Assembly (NCBI RefSeq): GCF_008000895.1
Contig: NZ_CP042823.1
Coordinates: 3,947,001-4,011,000, forward strand
Direction of reading: 5' to 3'
Length of the DNA stretch: 64,000 bases
DNA from: Methylobacterium sp. WL1
GTDB lineage: Bacteria > Pseudomonadota > Alphaproteobacteria > Rhizobiales > Beijerinckiaceae
Shown: piece after piece, positions 34,910-44,144 of the stretch
Numbering within the stretch: the first letter of the stretch is position 1
Layout: each line of letters opens with the position of its first letter
Position numbers and translations under genes: made by a program
The notes under the pieces: generated by a model
What the model saw: only the letters and a program-made list of their open reading frames with translations
Told to the model about the DNA's origin: nothing
The model's database searches: none

Positions 34910-35839
34910 TCACGCATCCGTCACGGCGCTGGAAAAGCCGTACAGCTCCGGATCGAGCGTCCGCGCCAGGGTCCGGGCGATGGCGACCAGGGCTGTCACC
35001 ATCGGGGTCGAGGGCTCGCGGCGCGGGGCGACGAGGCCGATCGTGTGCTCCAGGTCCGGGGCGGTGATCGGGATCGCCCGCACGCCCGCCATGGGCCCGA
35101 GGGCATCGACCAGGATCTCCGGCATGATCGAGGCCCAGCGCAGGGTGCGCACGTGGGTCATCAGCACGATCATCGAGTTCGATTCCAGCGTCGCGGCCGG
35201 ATCGGCGCCGGCGTCCCGGATCTGCTGATCGATGATCCGGCGATTCTGCATGTTCGGGGTCAGCAGGCAGAGCGGCAGGCGGCCGGTCTCCGCCCAGGTG
35301 ACGCTGGCGCGGCCGTCGAACGGGCCGCCGTCGGCCGTGACCAGGCGGTAGCGCTCCCGGTAGAGCGGCACCGACACGACCCGGCCGAGCGGCTCGTTGT
35401 CGAGGTAGGTCAGCCCGGCATCGGCCTCCAGGTTCTCGATCAGCGAGAAGATGTCGGCGGAGGCCGCGGATTCGACCGTGAGCCGGACGCCCGGGTGGCG
35501 CTCGCCATAGGGGGTGGTCAGGCTCACGATCATCGGCAGGGCTGTGGGGATCGCGGCGATGCGCAGGTGCCCGGTCAGGCCGCGGCGCAGGCCCGTGACC
35601 TCCTCGTGCATCGCCCGCGCGTCGGCCACGATGCGGCGTGCCCATTCGAGCACCCGCTCGCCCTCCGGGGTGAAGCCCTGGAAGCGCGAACCGCGCAGTA
35701 CCAGCTGCACGCCGAAGCGGTTCTCCAGCTGCTTCACGCCGGCCGAGAGGGTCTGCTGCGTCACCCCGCAGGTCTCGGCCGCATGGCCGAAATGCTGCTC
35801 GCGGGCGAGCGCGAGCAGGAAGTCGAGCTTGTCGATCAC
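34910..35839 (-). CDS. LysR-type regulator of the formate module
   Basis: The 309-residue LysR regulator is given from GTG 35839 (IDKLDFLLALAREQHFGHAA); ATG 35863 would add eight residues. Helix-turn-helix AAETCGVTQQTLSAGVKQLE and effector domain (LRIAAIPTALPMIVSLTTPY) are typical. Regulators of this type sit beside fds formate dehydrogenase operons; in Cupriavidus the homologue FdsR controls fds in response to formate. It lies downstream of an oxalate/formate-type transporter and the fds genes on the same strand, so it probably controls them through sites upstream of fdsG. Confidence 0.87.
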   Translation of the reverse strand: MIDKLDFLLALAREQHFGHAAETCGVTQQTLSAGVKQLENRFGVQLVLRGSRFQGFTPEGERVLEWARRIVADARAMHEEVTGLRRGLTGHLRIAAIPTALPMIVSLTTPYGERHPGVRLTVESAASADIFSLIENLEADAGLTYLDNEPLGRVVSVPLYRERYRLVTADGGPFDGRASVTWAETGRLPLCLLTPNMQNRRIIDQQIRDAGADPAATLESNSMIVLMTHVRTLRWASIMPEILVDALGPMAGVRAIPITAPDLEHTIGLVAPRREPSTPMVTALVAIARTLARTLDPELYGFSSAVTDA

Positions 35840-35930
35840 GGAGGCATTCCGAGCGGCGCGCACCCCGCAGGTTGGGATGCCGAAACCTAGTGGCCCGCCC
35901 GTCCGGCCACAACCGGCGGCGGGCGCACGC

Positions 35931-37592
35931 TCAGCGGAACAGGATGAACGCCTTCGACAGGGTGATGCCGATCCCCCAGAGGATCGGGATGCCCACGACC
36001 GCCCAGGCCAGTGCCGCCGCGGCGCTGAACCCGCCCCGGCCGATGCCGAACGAGCCCGACGACCGGACGGCAGCGGCGGCGCCGCGGACGTCGAGGGCGG
36101 CGCGCTCGGAATCGGACATGAACCACCGCCCGGCGAGCGGCCGGATCAACAGGTTGCAGACGAACCCGGCGGCCAGGAACGCGGCCAGCACGTACATGGT
36201 CCGCCCATAGAGGTCCGCGCCCTGGACACCGGCGGCGGCCTGCGCCTCCCGGATCTTGGTGACCACGAACGGACCGACGATGCCGGCGGTCGACCACGCG
36301 GTGAGCAGGCGGCCGTGGATCGCGCCGACGAACTGCGTGCCGAACACGTCGGCGAGGTAAGCCGGGATCGTCGCGAAGCCGCCGCCATACATGGACAGGA
36401 TCACGCAGAAGAACGCGACGAACAGAGCCTGCGAGCCGATCCCGGCGGCCCAGGGAGCGGCGGCGTAGAGCACGCCGCCCAGGGCGAAGAAGATCGCGTA
36501 GGTGAGCTTGCGGCCGATCCGGTCCGACATCGAGGCCCAGAAGAACCGGCCCAGGATGTTGAACAGCGACAGCAATCCGACGAAGCCGGCCGCGATCGCG
36601 GCGATCTGGGCCTTCTGGCCGGCGTCGAGCGCAGCGAAGCCGGTGCCGGGCAGCCCGATCAGGGAGCCGCCGAAGATCTCCTGGAGCATCGGCGAGGCGA
36701 GCGCCAGCACGCCGATCCCGGCCGAGACGTTGAGGCAGAGCACCAGCCAGATCATCCAGAACTGAAAGGTCTTGTGCGCGTCCCGCAGGTGGACGTGGCC
36801 CGAGGCGATCATCGCGTTCTTGGCGGCAGGCGGCGTCCACCCATCCGGCTGCCAGCCGGCCGGCGGGACCCGGTAGCCGAAGGCTCCGCCCAGCATGAAC
36901 ACGCAATAGCCCAGCCCCATCAGGGCGAGCGTCTGCCAGACGCCGACGGAATCGGGGCTGCGGAAGGTCTTGATCAGGCCGTCGGCCAGGGGAGAGCCGA
37001 TCATCGCGCCGCCGCCGAAGCCCATGATGGCCATGCCGGTGGCCATGCCGCGCCGGTCCGGAAACCACTTGATCAGGGTCGAGACCGGGGAGATGTAGCC
37101 GAGGCCCAGCCCGATGCCGCCGATCAGGCCCATGCCGAGCCAGACCAGCCAGAGCTGGTGGAGGTAGACGCCCAGCGCGCCGATCAGGAAGCCGCCGCCC
37201 CAGCACAGGGCGGCCACGATGCCGGCCTTGCGCGGGCCCGCCCGCTCCAGCCAGCCGCCGAACAGGGCGGCCGACAGGCCGAGCATGACGATGCCGATGG
37301 AGAAGACCGTAACCAGGTCGCTGACGCGCCAATCGCACGTGGTGGTGAACAGCGCCGTCATCACGCCCATGTCGGGGCAGGCGGCGGGGGCGGGCTGGCC
37401 AACCGAGAGGGCCCGGCTCAACGGCAGCCAGAACACCGACAGCCCGTAGGCCATGCCGATGCAGAGATGGATCGCCAGGGCCGCCGGCGGAACCAGCCAG
37501 CGGTTGAAGCCCGGTTTGGCGACGATGCGCTCACGTGACAACCAGCCGTGATCGCTCCCGGGCGCGACTGCGCCCGCCAGGTCTGAACGCAT
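35931..37592 (-). CDS. OFA-family MFS transporter (oxalate/formate type)
   Basis: The 553-residue protein has twelve membrane helices and the OFA-family pattern (FNRWLVPPAALAIHLCIGMA, GIGLGLGYISPVSTLIKWFP, RGMATGMAIMGFGGGAMIG, LFNILGRFFWASMSDRIGRK). Family members exchange oxalate for formate or carry other monocarboxylates. Beside formate dehydrogenase it most likely moves formate or oxalate across the inner membrane. The long periplasmic insert after helix 1 (PAPAACPDMGVM) is normal for the group. The start at ATG 37592 is well placed. Confidence 0.88.
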   Translation of the reverse strand: MRSDLAGAVAPGSDHGWLSRERIVAKPGFNRWLVPPAALAIHLCIGMAYGLSVFWLPLSRALSVGQPAPAACPDMGVMTALFTTTCDWRVSDLVTVFSIGIVMLGLSAALFGGWLERAGPRKAGIVAALCWGGGFLIGALGVYLHQLWLVWLGMGLIGGIGLGLGYISPVSTLIKWFPDRRGMATGMAIMGFGGGAMIGSPLADGLIKTFRSPDSVGVWQTLALMGLGYCVFMLGGAFGYRVPPAGWQPDGWTPPAAKNAMIASGHVHLRDAHKTFQFWMIWLVLCLNVSAGIGVLALASPMLQEIFGGSLIGLPGTGFAALDAGQKAQIAAIAAGFVGLLSLFNILGRFFWASMSDRIGRKLTYAIFFALGGVLYAAAPWAAGIGSQALFVAFFCVILSMYGGGFATIPAYLADVFGTQFVGAIHGRLLTAWSTAGIVGPFVVTKIREAQAAAGVQGADLYGRTMYVLAAFLAAGFVCNLLIRPLAGRWFMSDSERAALDVRGAAAAVRSSGSFGIGRGGFSAAAALAWAVVGIPILWGIGITLSKAFILFR

Positions 37593-37821
37593 AGAGGCTT
37601 CCTCCAGGCACGACTTCGTTGCGTGAGCCGTGCTGCCGAGGAAGCTTAGTCGTTGAGCTTGGCGGGTGCCAGCGCGCGGACGGGGTTCGACCCGTCATCG
37701 GTACCGGTTTAGCCTACAATTCAGGGGCGACGTATACGCGGATACCGAAATCGGCGCATCCTGCATTCATTCGGAGGGTCGGCGCGCAGCGCGTAAACCT
37801 CCAGGCACGCCTTGGGCCGTC

Positions 37822-37841
37822 GCCGCCCTGCTCAGGGCGGC
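37822..37841 (-). terminator. Strong hairpin downstream of fdsD
   Basis: GCCGCCCTG (37822-37830) and CAGGGCGGC (37833-37841) form a perfect 9-base stem with a two-base loop. It lies 50 bases past the fdsD stop in the 298-base gap before the MFS gene. No T tract follows, so it is a candidate terminator or mRNA 3' stabiliser rather than a classic one. Nothing else convincing was seen in this gap. Confidence 0.4.
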
Positions 37842-37890
37842 CACGTTCGACCGGCGCCGCGATGGACCGATCGAACGCGACGAAGGCCGA

Positions 37891-38184
37891 TCAGCCGGCG
37901 TCGCTGGCCCCCTCGCCGAGCTTCTGCGGGTCGCGGGTGGCGGAGCGCACCGGGCTCTCGGCCTGGGGCTCGGCCCCGCGCAGGGCCTGCTGCACCAGGC
38001 TGTCGGCCCGGTCCCCCATCCCCGGAAGGGCGGCCTCGAGCTTCGAGACCATCTTGGGCGTCCAGAAGGCCGTGATGTGCTTGTGCACCCCGGCCACCGC
38101 CTCGTCCTCCGGGTAGGACCGGAAAAAGGTGGCGATCTGGTTCGCCATCCGGAGGAGCTTGTCCTCCTGGGTCAGCGCACTCAT
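37891..38184 (-). CDS. fdsD: Formate dehydrogenase subunit delta
   Basis: The 97-residue protein matches the FdsD family: MSALTQEDKLLRMANQIATF, then AVAGVHKHITAFWTPKMVSK. FdsD is a small subunit of the soluble molybdenum NAD-dependent formate dehydrogenase and is thought to help assembly or stability of the Mo active site. It follows fdsA by 4 bases and ends the operon. Confidence 0.92.
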   Translation of the reverse strand: MSALTQEDKLLRMANQIATFFRSYPEDEAVAGVHKHITAFWTPKMVSKLEAALPGMGDRADSLVQQALRGAEPQAESPVRSATRDPQKLGEGASDAG

Positions 38185-38188
38185 CGGT

Positions 38189-41062
38189 TCACTCCGCCGC
38201 GTCGAGCGCAGTATCTAGGGAATTGGCAATGCGCGTCAGGGAGAAGTCCTCCTCGTAGAACTTCGCCTGCCAATCCGAGGGCCGGTTGGTCCGCCGGATC
38301 TGCACCGCCGTGACCTTGTACTCGGGACAGTTGGTCGCCCAATCCGAGTAGTCGGTGGTGATCACGTTGGCGCCGGTCTTGGCGTGGTGGAACGTGGTGT
38401 AGACCACGCCGGGCTGCATCCGCTCCGAGACCTTGGCCTTCAGGGCGATGTCGCCGGACCGGCTCTCCAGGGAGACCAGGTCGCCGTCGACGATGCCGCG
38501 CAGTTCCGCGTCGAACGGGTGGATCTCCAGCACGTCCTCCTCGTGCCAGCGCGAGTTCTCGGTGCGCCGGGTCTGCGCGCCGACATTGTACTGGGACAGG
38601 ATCCGGCCCGTGGTCAGGATCAGCGGGAACTTCGCCCCCGTCCGCTCCTCGGTGGCCACGAACTCGGTGATCATGAACCGGCCCTTGCCGCGGACGAAGC
38701 GGTCCACGTGCATCATCGGCGTGCCGAGCGGCGCCTTCTCGTTGCAGGGCCACTGCACCGAGCCCAGCTCGTCGAGCTTGGCGTAGGACACGCCGGTGAA
38801 GCTCGGGGTCAGGCCGGCGATCTCGTCCATGATCTCGGACGGGTGGCTGTACTCCATCTTGTAGCCCAGTGCGTTGGAGAGAAGCACCGTGCCCTCCCAG
38901 TCACCGAAGCCGCCCATCGGAGGCATCACCTTGCGGACGCGGGAGATGCGCCGCTCGGCGTTGGTGAAGGTGCCGTCCTTCTCGAGGAACGAGGCGCCCG
39001 GCAGGAAGACGTGGGCGTACTTCGCGGTCTCGTTCAGGAACAGGTCCTGGATGACGATGCATTCCATCGCCTTGAGGCCGGACGTGACATGGTGCGTGTC
39101 GGGATCCGACTGCGCGATGTCCTCGCCCTGGATGTAGAGGCCCTTGAAGCTGCCATCGACGGCCTCGTCGAGCATGTTGGTGATGCGCAGGCCCGGCGCG
39201 CCGTCGAGCTTGGCGCCCCAGAGCGCCTCGAAGCTCTCACGGGTGGCGTCGTCCGAGACGTGGCGGTAGCCGGTGAACTCGTGCGGGAACGAGCCCATGT
39301 CGCAGGAGCCCTGGACGTTGTTCTGGCCGCGCAGCGGGTTCACGCCGGCACCGAGCTTGCCGATGTTGCCGGTGGCCATGGCGATGTTGGCCATGCCCAT
39401 CACCATGGTCGAGCCCTGGCTGTGCTCGGTGACGCCGAGGCCGTAATAGATGCCGGCCGCGCCGCCCGTGGCGTAGAGCCGGGCCGCCGCACGCACCTCA
39501 GCCGGGTCGAGGCCGGTGAACGATTGCTGGTTCTCGGGCGAATGCCGCTCCTCGGCGATGAACCGGGCCCAGGACTCGAACTCGGCGAGGTCGCAGCGCT
39601 CGCGGACATACGCTTCGTCGATCAGCCCCTCGGTGACGATGACGTGCGCCAGCGAATTGATGAAGGCGACGTTGGAGCCCGGCTTCAGGGGCAGGTGATA
39701 GTCGGCCTTGATGTGGGGCGACTTCACCAAGTCGATCTTGCGCGGATCGGCCACGATCAGCTTGGCGCCCTCCCGCAGGCGCTTCTTCATGCGCGAACCG
39801 AAGACCGGGTGCCCGTCGGTCGGGTTGGCACCAATCACCAGGATCACGTCGGACTGCTCGACCGACTTGAAGTCCTGGGTGCCGGCCGAGGTACCGAGCG
39901 TCGACATCAGCCCGTAGCCGGTGGGCGAGTGGCAGACGCGGGCGCAGGTATCGACGTTGTTGTTGCCGAAGGCGGCGCGCACGAGCTTCTGGACGAGGTA
40001 GGCCTCCTCGTTGGTGCAGCGCGACGAGGTGATGCCGCCGACCGAATCCTTGCCGTATGTCGACTGGATCCGCTTGAATTCGCTGGCCGCGTGCGAGATG
40101 GCCTCGTCCCAGGAGACCTCGCGCCACGGATCCGTGATCTTCGCGCGGATCATCGGCTTGGTGATGCGGTCCTTGTGGGTGGCGTAGCCGTAGGCGAAGC
40201 GACCCTTGACGCAGCTATGGCCCTCGTTGGCCTTGCCGGCCTTGTACGGCACCATGCGGACGACGCGGGTGCCCTGCATCTCGGCCTTGAACGAGCAGCC
40301 GACGCCGCAATACGCACAGGTCGTCACCTCCGCGTGCTCGGGCTGGCCGAACTCGTGGATCGATTTTTCCTGCAACGTGGCCGTGGGACAGGCCTGCACG
40401 CAGGCGCCGCAGGAGACGCACTCCGATTCCATGAAGTTGGTCGGGCCCGCCGCCACGCGGCTGTCGAAGCCGCGGCCCGCGATGGTCAGCGCGAAGGTGC
40501 CCTGCACCTCCTCGCAGGCGCGGACGCACCGGTTGCAGACGATGCACTTCGACGGATCGTACGTGAAGTACGGGTTCGACTCGTCCTTGGGCAGGTACTT
40601 CTCGGCACTCGGCACGACGTGGTTGTCGCCCTCGTAGCCGTAGCGGACGTCGCGCAGGCCGACGACGCCGGCCATGTCCTGCAACTCGCAATCGCCGTTG
40701 GCCGCGCAGGTCAGGCAGGTCAGCGGGTGATCGGAGATGTAGAGCTCCATCACGCCCTTGCGGAGCTTGGCCAGCTTGTCGGTCTGCGTGCGCACGACCA
40801 TGCCGTTCTCGGCCGGCGTGGTGCAGGAGGCCGGCGTCCCGCGCCGCCCCTCGATCTCGACGAGGCAGAGCCGGCAGGAGCCGAACGGCTCCAGGCTGTC
40901 GGTGGCGCACAGCTTCGGGATCTGCGTGCCGGCATGCATCGCCGCCGCCATCACCGAGGTGCCGGCCGGCACCGTCACGTCCATGCCGTCGATCGTCAGG
41001 GTGACGGTCTGCTCCGCCACGCGGATCGGCGTGCCGTAGTCGATCTCCTTGATCAGGCCCAT
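38189..41062 (-). CDS. fdsA: Formate dehydrogenase subunit alpha (Mo-bisPGD)
   Basis: The 957-residue catalytic subunit oxidises formate to CO2. N-terminally it has a 2Fe-2S domain (GSCRLCLVEIEGRRG) and 4Fe-4S clusters (CIVCNRCVRACEEVQG, CVSCGACVQACPTATL), then the molybdopterin domain with its own cluster (TTCAYCGVGCSFKAE). The Mo-ligand residue is Cys (RVCHSPTGYG), not Sec. C-terminal dinucleotide-binding motifs follow (GGITSSRCTNEE, LTTGRILSQYNVGAQTRRTE). I chose ATG 41062 with AAGGAG just upstream; a GTG at 41077 overlaps fdsB. It is the core of the FdsGBAD complex, equivalent to Fdh2 of M. extorquens. Confidence 0.96.
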   Translation of the reverse strand: MGLIKEIDYGTPIRVAEQTVTLTIDGMDVTVPAGTSVMAAAMHAGTQIPKLCATDSLEPFGSCRLCLVEIEGRRGTPASCTTPAENGMVVRTQTDKLAKLRKGVMELYISDHPLTCLTCAANGDCELQDMAGVVGLRDVRYGYEGDNHVVPSAEKYLPKDESNPYFTYDPSKCIVCNRCVRACEEVQGTFALTIAGRGFDSRVAAGPTNFMESECVSCGACVQACPTATLQEKSIHEFGQPEHAEVTTCAYCGVGCSFKAEMQGTRVVRMVPYKAGKANEGHSCVKGRFAYGYATHKDRITKPMIRAKITDPWREVSWDEAISHAASEFKRIQSTYGKDSVGGITSSRCTNEEAYLVQKLVRAAFGNNNVDTCARVCHSPTGYGLMSTLGTSAGTQDFKSVEQSDVILVIGANPTDGHPVFGSRMKKRLREGAKLIVADPRKIDLVKSPHIKADYHLPLKPGSNVAFINSLAHVIVTEGLIDEAYVRERCDLAEFESWARFIAEERHSPENQQSFTGLDPAEVRAAARLYATGGAAGIYYGLGVTEHSQGSTMVMGMANIAMATGNIGKLGAGVNPLRGQNNVQGSCDMGSFPHEFTGYRHVSDDATRESFEALWGAKLDGAPGLRITNMLDEAVDGSFKGLYIQGEDIAQSDPDTHHVTSGLKAMECIVIQDLFLNETAKYAHVFLPGASFLEKDGTFTNAERRISRVRKVMPPMGGFGDWEGTVLLSNALGYKMEYSHPSEIMDEIAGLTPSFTGVSYAKLDELGSVQWPCNEKAPLGTPMMHVDRFVRGKGRFMITEFVATEERTGAKFPLILTTGRILSQYNVGAQTRRTENSRWHEEDVLEIHPFDAELRGIVDGDLVSLESRSGDIALKAKVSERMQPGVVYTTFHHAKTGANVITTDYSDWATNCPEYKVTAVQIRRTNRPSDWQAKFYEEDFSLTRIANSLDTALDAAE

Positions 41063-41073
41063 CGACGTCTCCT

Positions 41074-42633
41074 TCACTCGGCCGCGACCGGCAGATCGCC
41101 GGCGCGCCTGAAATCTTCAGGGAAGTGGGTGATCGCGCTCATCACGGGCATCGGCGTGAGCCCGCCCATGGCGCAGAGCGACCCGTCGGTCATGACCTCA
41201 CAGAGGTCCTCGATCAGCTTCAGGTTCGTCTCCGGCCGGATGCCGGCGATGACCTTGTCCATGGTCTCGACGCCACGTGTCGCGCCGATCCGGCAGGGAG
41301 TGCACTTGCCGCAGGATTCGGTGGCGCAGAACTCGAAGGCGAAGCGGGCTTGGGAGGCCATGTCGACGGTGTCGTCGAACACCACGATGCCGCCATGGCC
41401 GACGAGGCCCTTCGCAGCGGCCATCGCCTCGTAGTCGAGGGGCGTGTCGAGCAGGCGGTCGGGGAAGTAGGCCCCGAGCGGCCCGCCGACCTGTACCGCC
41501 CGCACCGGCCGGCCGGAGCGGGTGCCACCGCCGTAATCCTCGATCACCTCGCGCAGGGTCACCCCGAAGGCGAGCTCGATCAGGCCACCGTGCTTGATGT
41601 TGCCGGCGAGCTGGATCGGCAGCGTGCCGAGCGAGCGGCCCATGCCGTAATCGGCGTAGGCCCCGGCGCCGTTCTCGAGGATCCACGGCACGGCCGTGAA
41701 GGTCATGACGTTGTTGACCAGCGTCGGCTTGCCGAGGAAGCCCTTGAGCGCCGGGATCGGAGGCTTGGCCCGCACGATGCCGCGCTTGCCCTCCAGGCTC
41801 TCCAGCAGCGAGGTCTCCTCGCCGCAGATATAGGCGCCCGCGCCCAGTCGGACCTCCAGGTGGAAGGCCTTGCCCGAACCCAGGATATCGGCGCCAAGCA
41901 CGCCGGCCTCGATGCCGTTGGCGATGGCTTCCTTCAGGGTGGCGAAGGCCTGCGGGTATTCGGAGCGCAGGTAGATGTAGCCGCGGGTCGCACCCGTCGC
42001 GATCGCCGCGATGGTCATGCCCTCGATGAGGTTGAAGGGGTCGCCCTCCATCATCATCCGGTCGGCGAAGGTACCGGAATCGCCCTCGTCGGCGTTGCAG
42101 ACGACGTATTTCTGCTCGCCCTTGGCGAGCATCACGGTGTTCCACTTGATGCCGGCCGGGAAGCCGGCGCCGCCGCGGCCGCGCAGGCCGGAATCGCGCA
42201 CCGCCGCGACGATGCCCTCGGCGTCGAGCTTCAGCGCCGCCTCGAGCCCGCGATAGCCGCCATGGGCCCGGTAATCAGCCACCGAGACCGGATCGACAAC
42301 GCCGCAGCGGTGGAAGGTCAGGCGCTGCTGACGGGCGAGGAACGGGATCTTTTCGGGGTCGCCGAGGCGCAGGGCATGCTCGCCGCCGGTGGCGAGCCCG
42401 GCATCCAGCAGGGCGTCGACATCCGAGACCTTGACGGGACCGTAGGCGACCCGGCCTTCCGGCGTGGCGACTTCCACCATCGGCTCCAGCCAGAACAGGC
42501 CGCGCGAGCCGGTGCGCACGATGGTCACGTCGAGGCCGCGGCGCTCGGCGCCCGCGAACAGGGCCCGGGCGACCTTGTTGGCGCCGAGGCCCAGAGCCAC
42601 GGCGTCCCGGGGGACGTAAAGGGTGACGCTCAC
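41074..42633 (-). CDS. fdsB: Formate dehydrogenase subunit beta (NAD, FMN)
   Basis: The 519-residue subunit receives electrons from fdsA and reduces NAD. It has an N-terminal thioredoxin-like domain and a NuoF-like core with the FMN/NADH-binding motif (LRGRGGAGFPAGIKW), VVCNADEGDSGTFADR, GAYICGEETSLLESLEGKRG, and the 4Fe-4S ligands in ESCGKCTPCRIG. ATG 42633 overlaps the fdsG stop by four bases, so synthesis is coupled. Confidence 0.96.
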   Translation of the reverse strand: MSVTLYVPRDAVALGLGANKVARALFAGAERRGLDVTIVRTGSRGLFWLEPMVEVATPEGRVAYGPVKVSDVDALLDAGLATGGEHALRLGDPEKIPFLARQQRLTFHRCGVVDPVSVADYRAHGGYRGLEAALKLDAEGIVAAVRDSGLRGRGGAGFPAGIKWNTVMLAKGEQKYVVCNADEGDSGTFADRMMMEGDPFNLIEGMTIAAIATGATRGYIYLRSEYPQAFATLKEAIANGIEAGVLGADILGSGKAFHLEVRLGAGAYICGEETSLLESLEGKRGIVRAKPPIPALKGFLGKPTLVNNVMTFTAVPWILENGAGAYADYGMGRSLGTLPIQLAGNIKHGGLIELAFGVTLREVIEDYGGGTRSGRPVRAVQVGGPLGAYFPDRLLDTPLDYEAMAAAKGLVGHGGIVVFDDTVDMASQARFAFEFCATESCGKCTPCRIGATRGVETMDKVIAGIRPETNLKLIEDLCEVMTDGSLCAMGGLTPMPVMSAITHFPEDFRRAGDLPVAAE

Positions 42634-43115
42634 TGGCGGGTCTCCCGCTTGGTTTCGGCCAGCGCCTCGTCGAGGCCGTCGGCAGTCAGGTGGGCCACCG
42701 GCTCGCCGTCGATCAGGGCCGCGGGACCGTTGGCGCAGAGGCCGAGGCAGTAGACCGGCTCCACCGTGGCGCTGCCGTCGGCGGTGGTCTCGTGCCAGTC
42801 ACAGCCGAGGCGGCCGAGGATCTCGCGGTGGATCTTGTCCGAGCCCATGGCCTGACAGGCCTCGGCCCGACACAGCTTCACCTCGTGGCGGCCGGCCGGA
42901 TGGGCGCGGAAGTCGTGGTAGAACGTGATGCAGCCATGCACCTCGGCACGCGACAGGTTCAGCGCGTCGGCGATGAGCGGCACGGCGCCGCCATCGACGT
43001 AGCCGAAGGTCGCCTGCAACGCGTGCAGGATCGGCAGCGTCGCGCCTTCGAGATGGGTATGCTCTGCAATGATCCCGGTAGCGCGTTCCGCGCTCCAGGG
43101 CTCGTGACGCGCCAT
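42630..43115 (-). CDS. fdsG: Formate dehydrogenase subunit gamma (2Fe-2S)
   Basis: The 161-residue subunit is NuoE-like, with 2Fe-2S ligands in two Cys pairs (KLCRAEACQAMG, VYCLGLCANGPA) and a helical N-terminus (LEGATLPILHALQATFGYVD). It passes electrons to fdsB. It is the first gene of the operon, so its upstream region (43116-43372) holds the promoter. Confidence 0.95.
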   Translation of the reverse strand: MARHEPWSAERATGIIAEHTHLEGATLPILHALQATFGYVDGGAVPLIADALNLSRAEVHGCITFYHDFRAHPAGRHEVKLCRAEACQAMGSDKIHREILGRLGCDWHETTADGSATVEPVYCLGLCANGPAALIDGEPVAHLTADGLDEALAETKRETRQ

Positions 43116-43130
43116 GGTTTCCAGCCCAGT

Positions 43131-43217
43131 CTGTTCCTTTTCTAAAGCGAAGTGGAACAGAAATGCCGAACACCATCAATCGTGCAGTCCGGTCGCCTGA
43201 CAAAGGATCCCTGTCAG
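43131..43217. promoter_or_regulatory. Candidate operators upstream of fdsG
   Basis: CTGTTCC (43131-43137) is the inverted complement of GGAACAG (43154-43160). CTGACA (43197-43202) pairs with TGTCAG (43212-43217) around 9 bases. Both lie within about 100 bases upstream of the fdsG start, where a formate-responsive LysR protein would be expected to bind. No consensus is claimed; the evidence is symmetry and position. Confidence 0.4.
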
Positions 43218-43372
43218 ACTGTCACCCGTCGCGGGCCGGCGGCCCATCCATACGGTAAGCCTTTCTCAACGCATCGGTTTCTACCGCCTAAAAACCGTCG
43301 AACCAACCCGCGTGCGACGCAACATCATCTTGTGCCCTGCAAGAAATTTCATCTGCCGCGCGGTCTGGACGG

Positions 43373-44029
43373 TCAGAACTCCATGTCGAGCTCTTCGATC
43401 TCATCCGGCTCGTCGGCGGCGGCCTCGGCCCATTCGATCATCAACGGCCAGTGCAGAATGGCGTCCCGGTAGGCTGCGGCCCGGGGCGGCAGCGCGACGT
43501 CGTAGGTACGGAAGCGGGTGCAGACCGGGGCGTAAAGCGCATCGGCGAGGCCAGGCCGGTCACCGAAGAGGAACGGTCCGTCGTACCGGTCCAGGCAATC
43601 GTCGAAGATCGTGACGATGCGCTCGATATCGGCCTTGGCGCCGTTGAACACCCGAAAGCCCGGATGGAACGCCCGCAGGTTCATCGGCAGGGCCGAGCGC
43701 AGGTTGACGAAGCCCGAGTGCATCTCCCCGGAGATGGAGCGACAATGGGCACGCTCGGCCACCTCGCGCGGGAGAAGGCCAGCGTCGGGAAAGGTCTCGC
43801 TCAGGTATTCGGCGATCGCGAGGATGTCCCAGACCACCACGTCGCCATGCCGCAGGCGCGGCACCAGGAAGGATGGGGACAGGTGCAGCAGTTCCGCACG
43901 GCTGGTGACGTCCGTGCCCGACAGGACTTCCGTGTCGAACGCGAGACCCGCCATCCGGCAGATCAGCCAGCCCCGCAGGGACCAGGAGGAGTAGTTGCGA
44001 CTGGAGATGGTGAGCGTGGTGGCGGTCAT
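43373..44029 (-). CDS. Glutathione S-transferase family protein
   Basis: The 218-residue protein has the N-terminal GST motif (TLTISSRNYSSWSLRGWLI) with the SSWS signature of a GST-like family, followed by VVWDILAIAEYLSETFPDAG. The C-terminal helical domain holds FLFGDRPGLADALYAP. I chose ATG 44029 (MTATTLTISS) over an earlier in-frame ATG at 44059. It is a lone gene between fds and the ccm block. The substrate is unknown. Confidence 0.85.
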   Translation of the reverse strand: MTATTLTISSRNYSSWSLRGWLICRMAGLAFDTEVLSGTDVTSRAELLHLSPSFLVPRLRHGDVVVWDILAIAEYLSETFPDAGLLPREVAERAHCRSISGEMHSGFVNLRSALPMNLRAFHPGFRVFNGAKADIERIVTIFDDCLDRYDGPFLFGDRPGLADALYAPVCTRFRTYDVALPPRAAAYRDAILHWPLMIEWAEAAADEPDEIEELDMEF

Positions 44030-44144
44030 CGTCTTCACCCCGGGCGCGTCGCCGATCATGCGATCTGCATTGCCGGATCCAAAACTCGTGCCGGAGCAGC
44101 GAATCTTGCCGACTCGATCCGGGCGAATCGCAACGCGCCGAAGA

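Noticed and set aside
37660..37720. T-loop-like GGGGTTCGACCCG suggesting a tRNA near 37680
   Set aside because: No matching anticodon arm, D arm or acceptor stem could be formed around it, and no CCA or paired ends are present.
37593..37890. Possible gene in the 298-base gap between the OFA transporter and fdsD
   Set aside because: Short frames there have no ribosome-binding site or domain and the only clear feature is the hairpin at 37822-37841.
38384..41434. Long plus-strand open frame opposite fdsA
   Set aside because: The antisense of fdsA is a shadow of its third-position GC bias; no start signal or family is seen.
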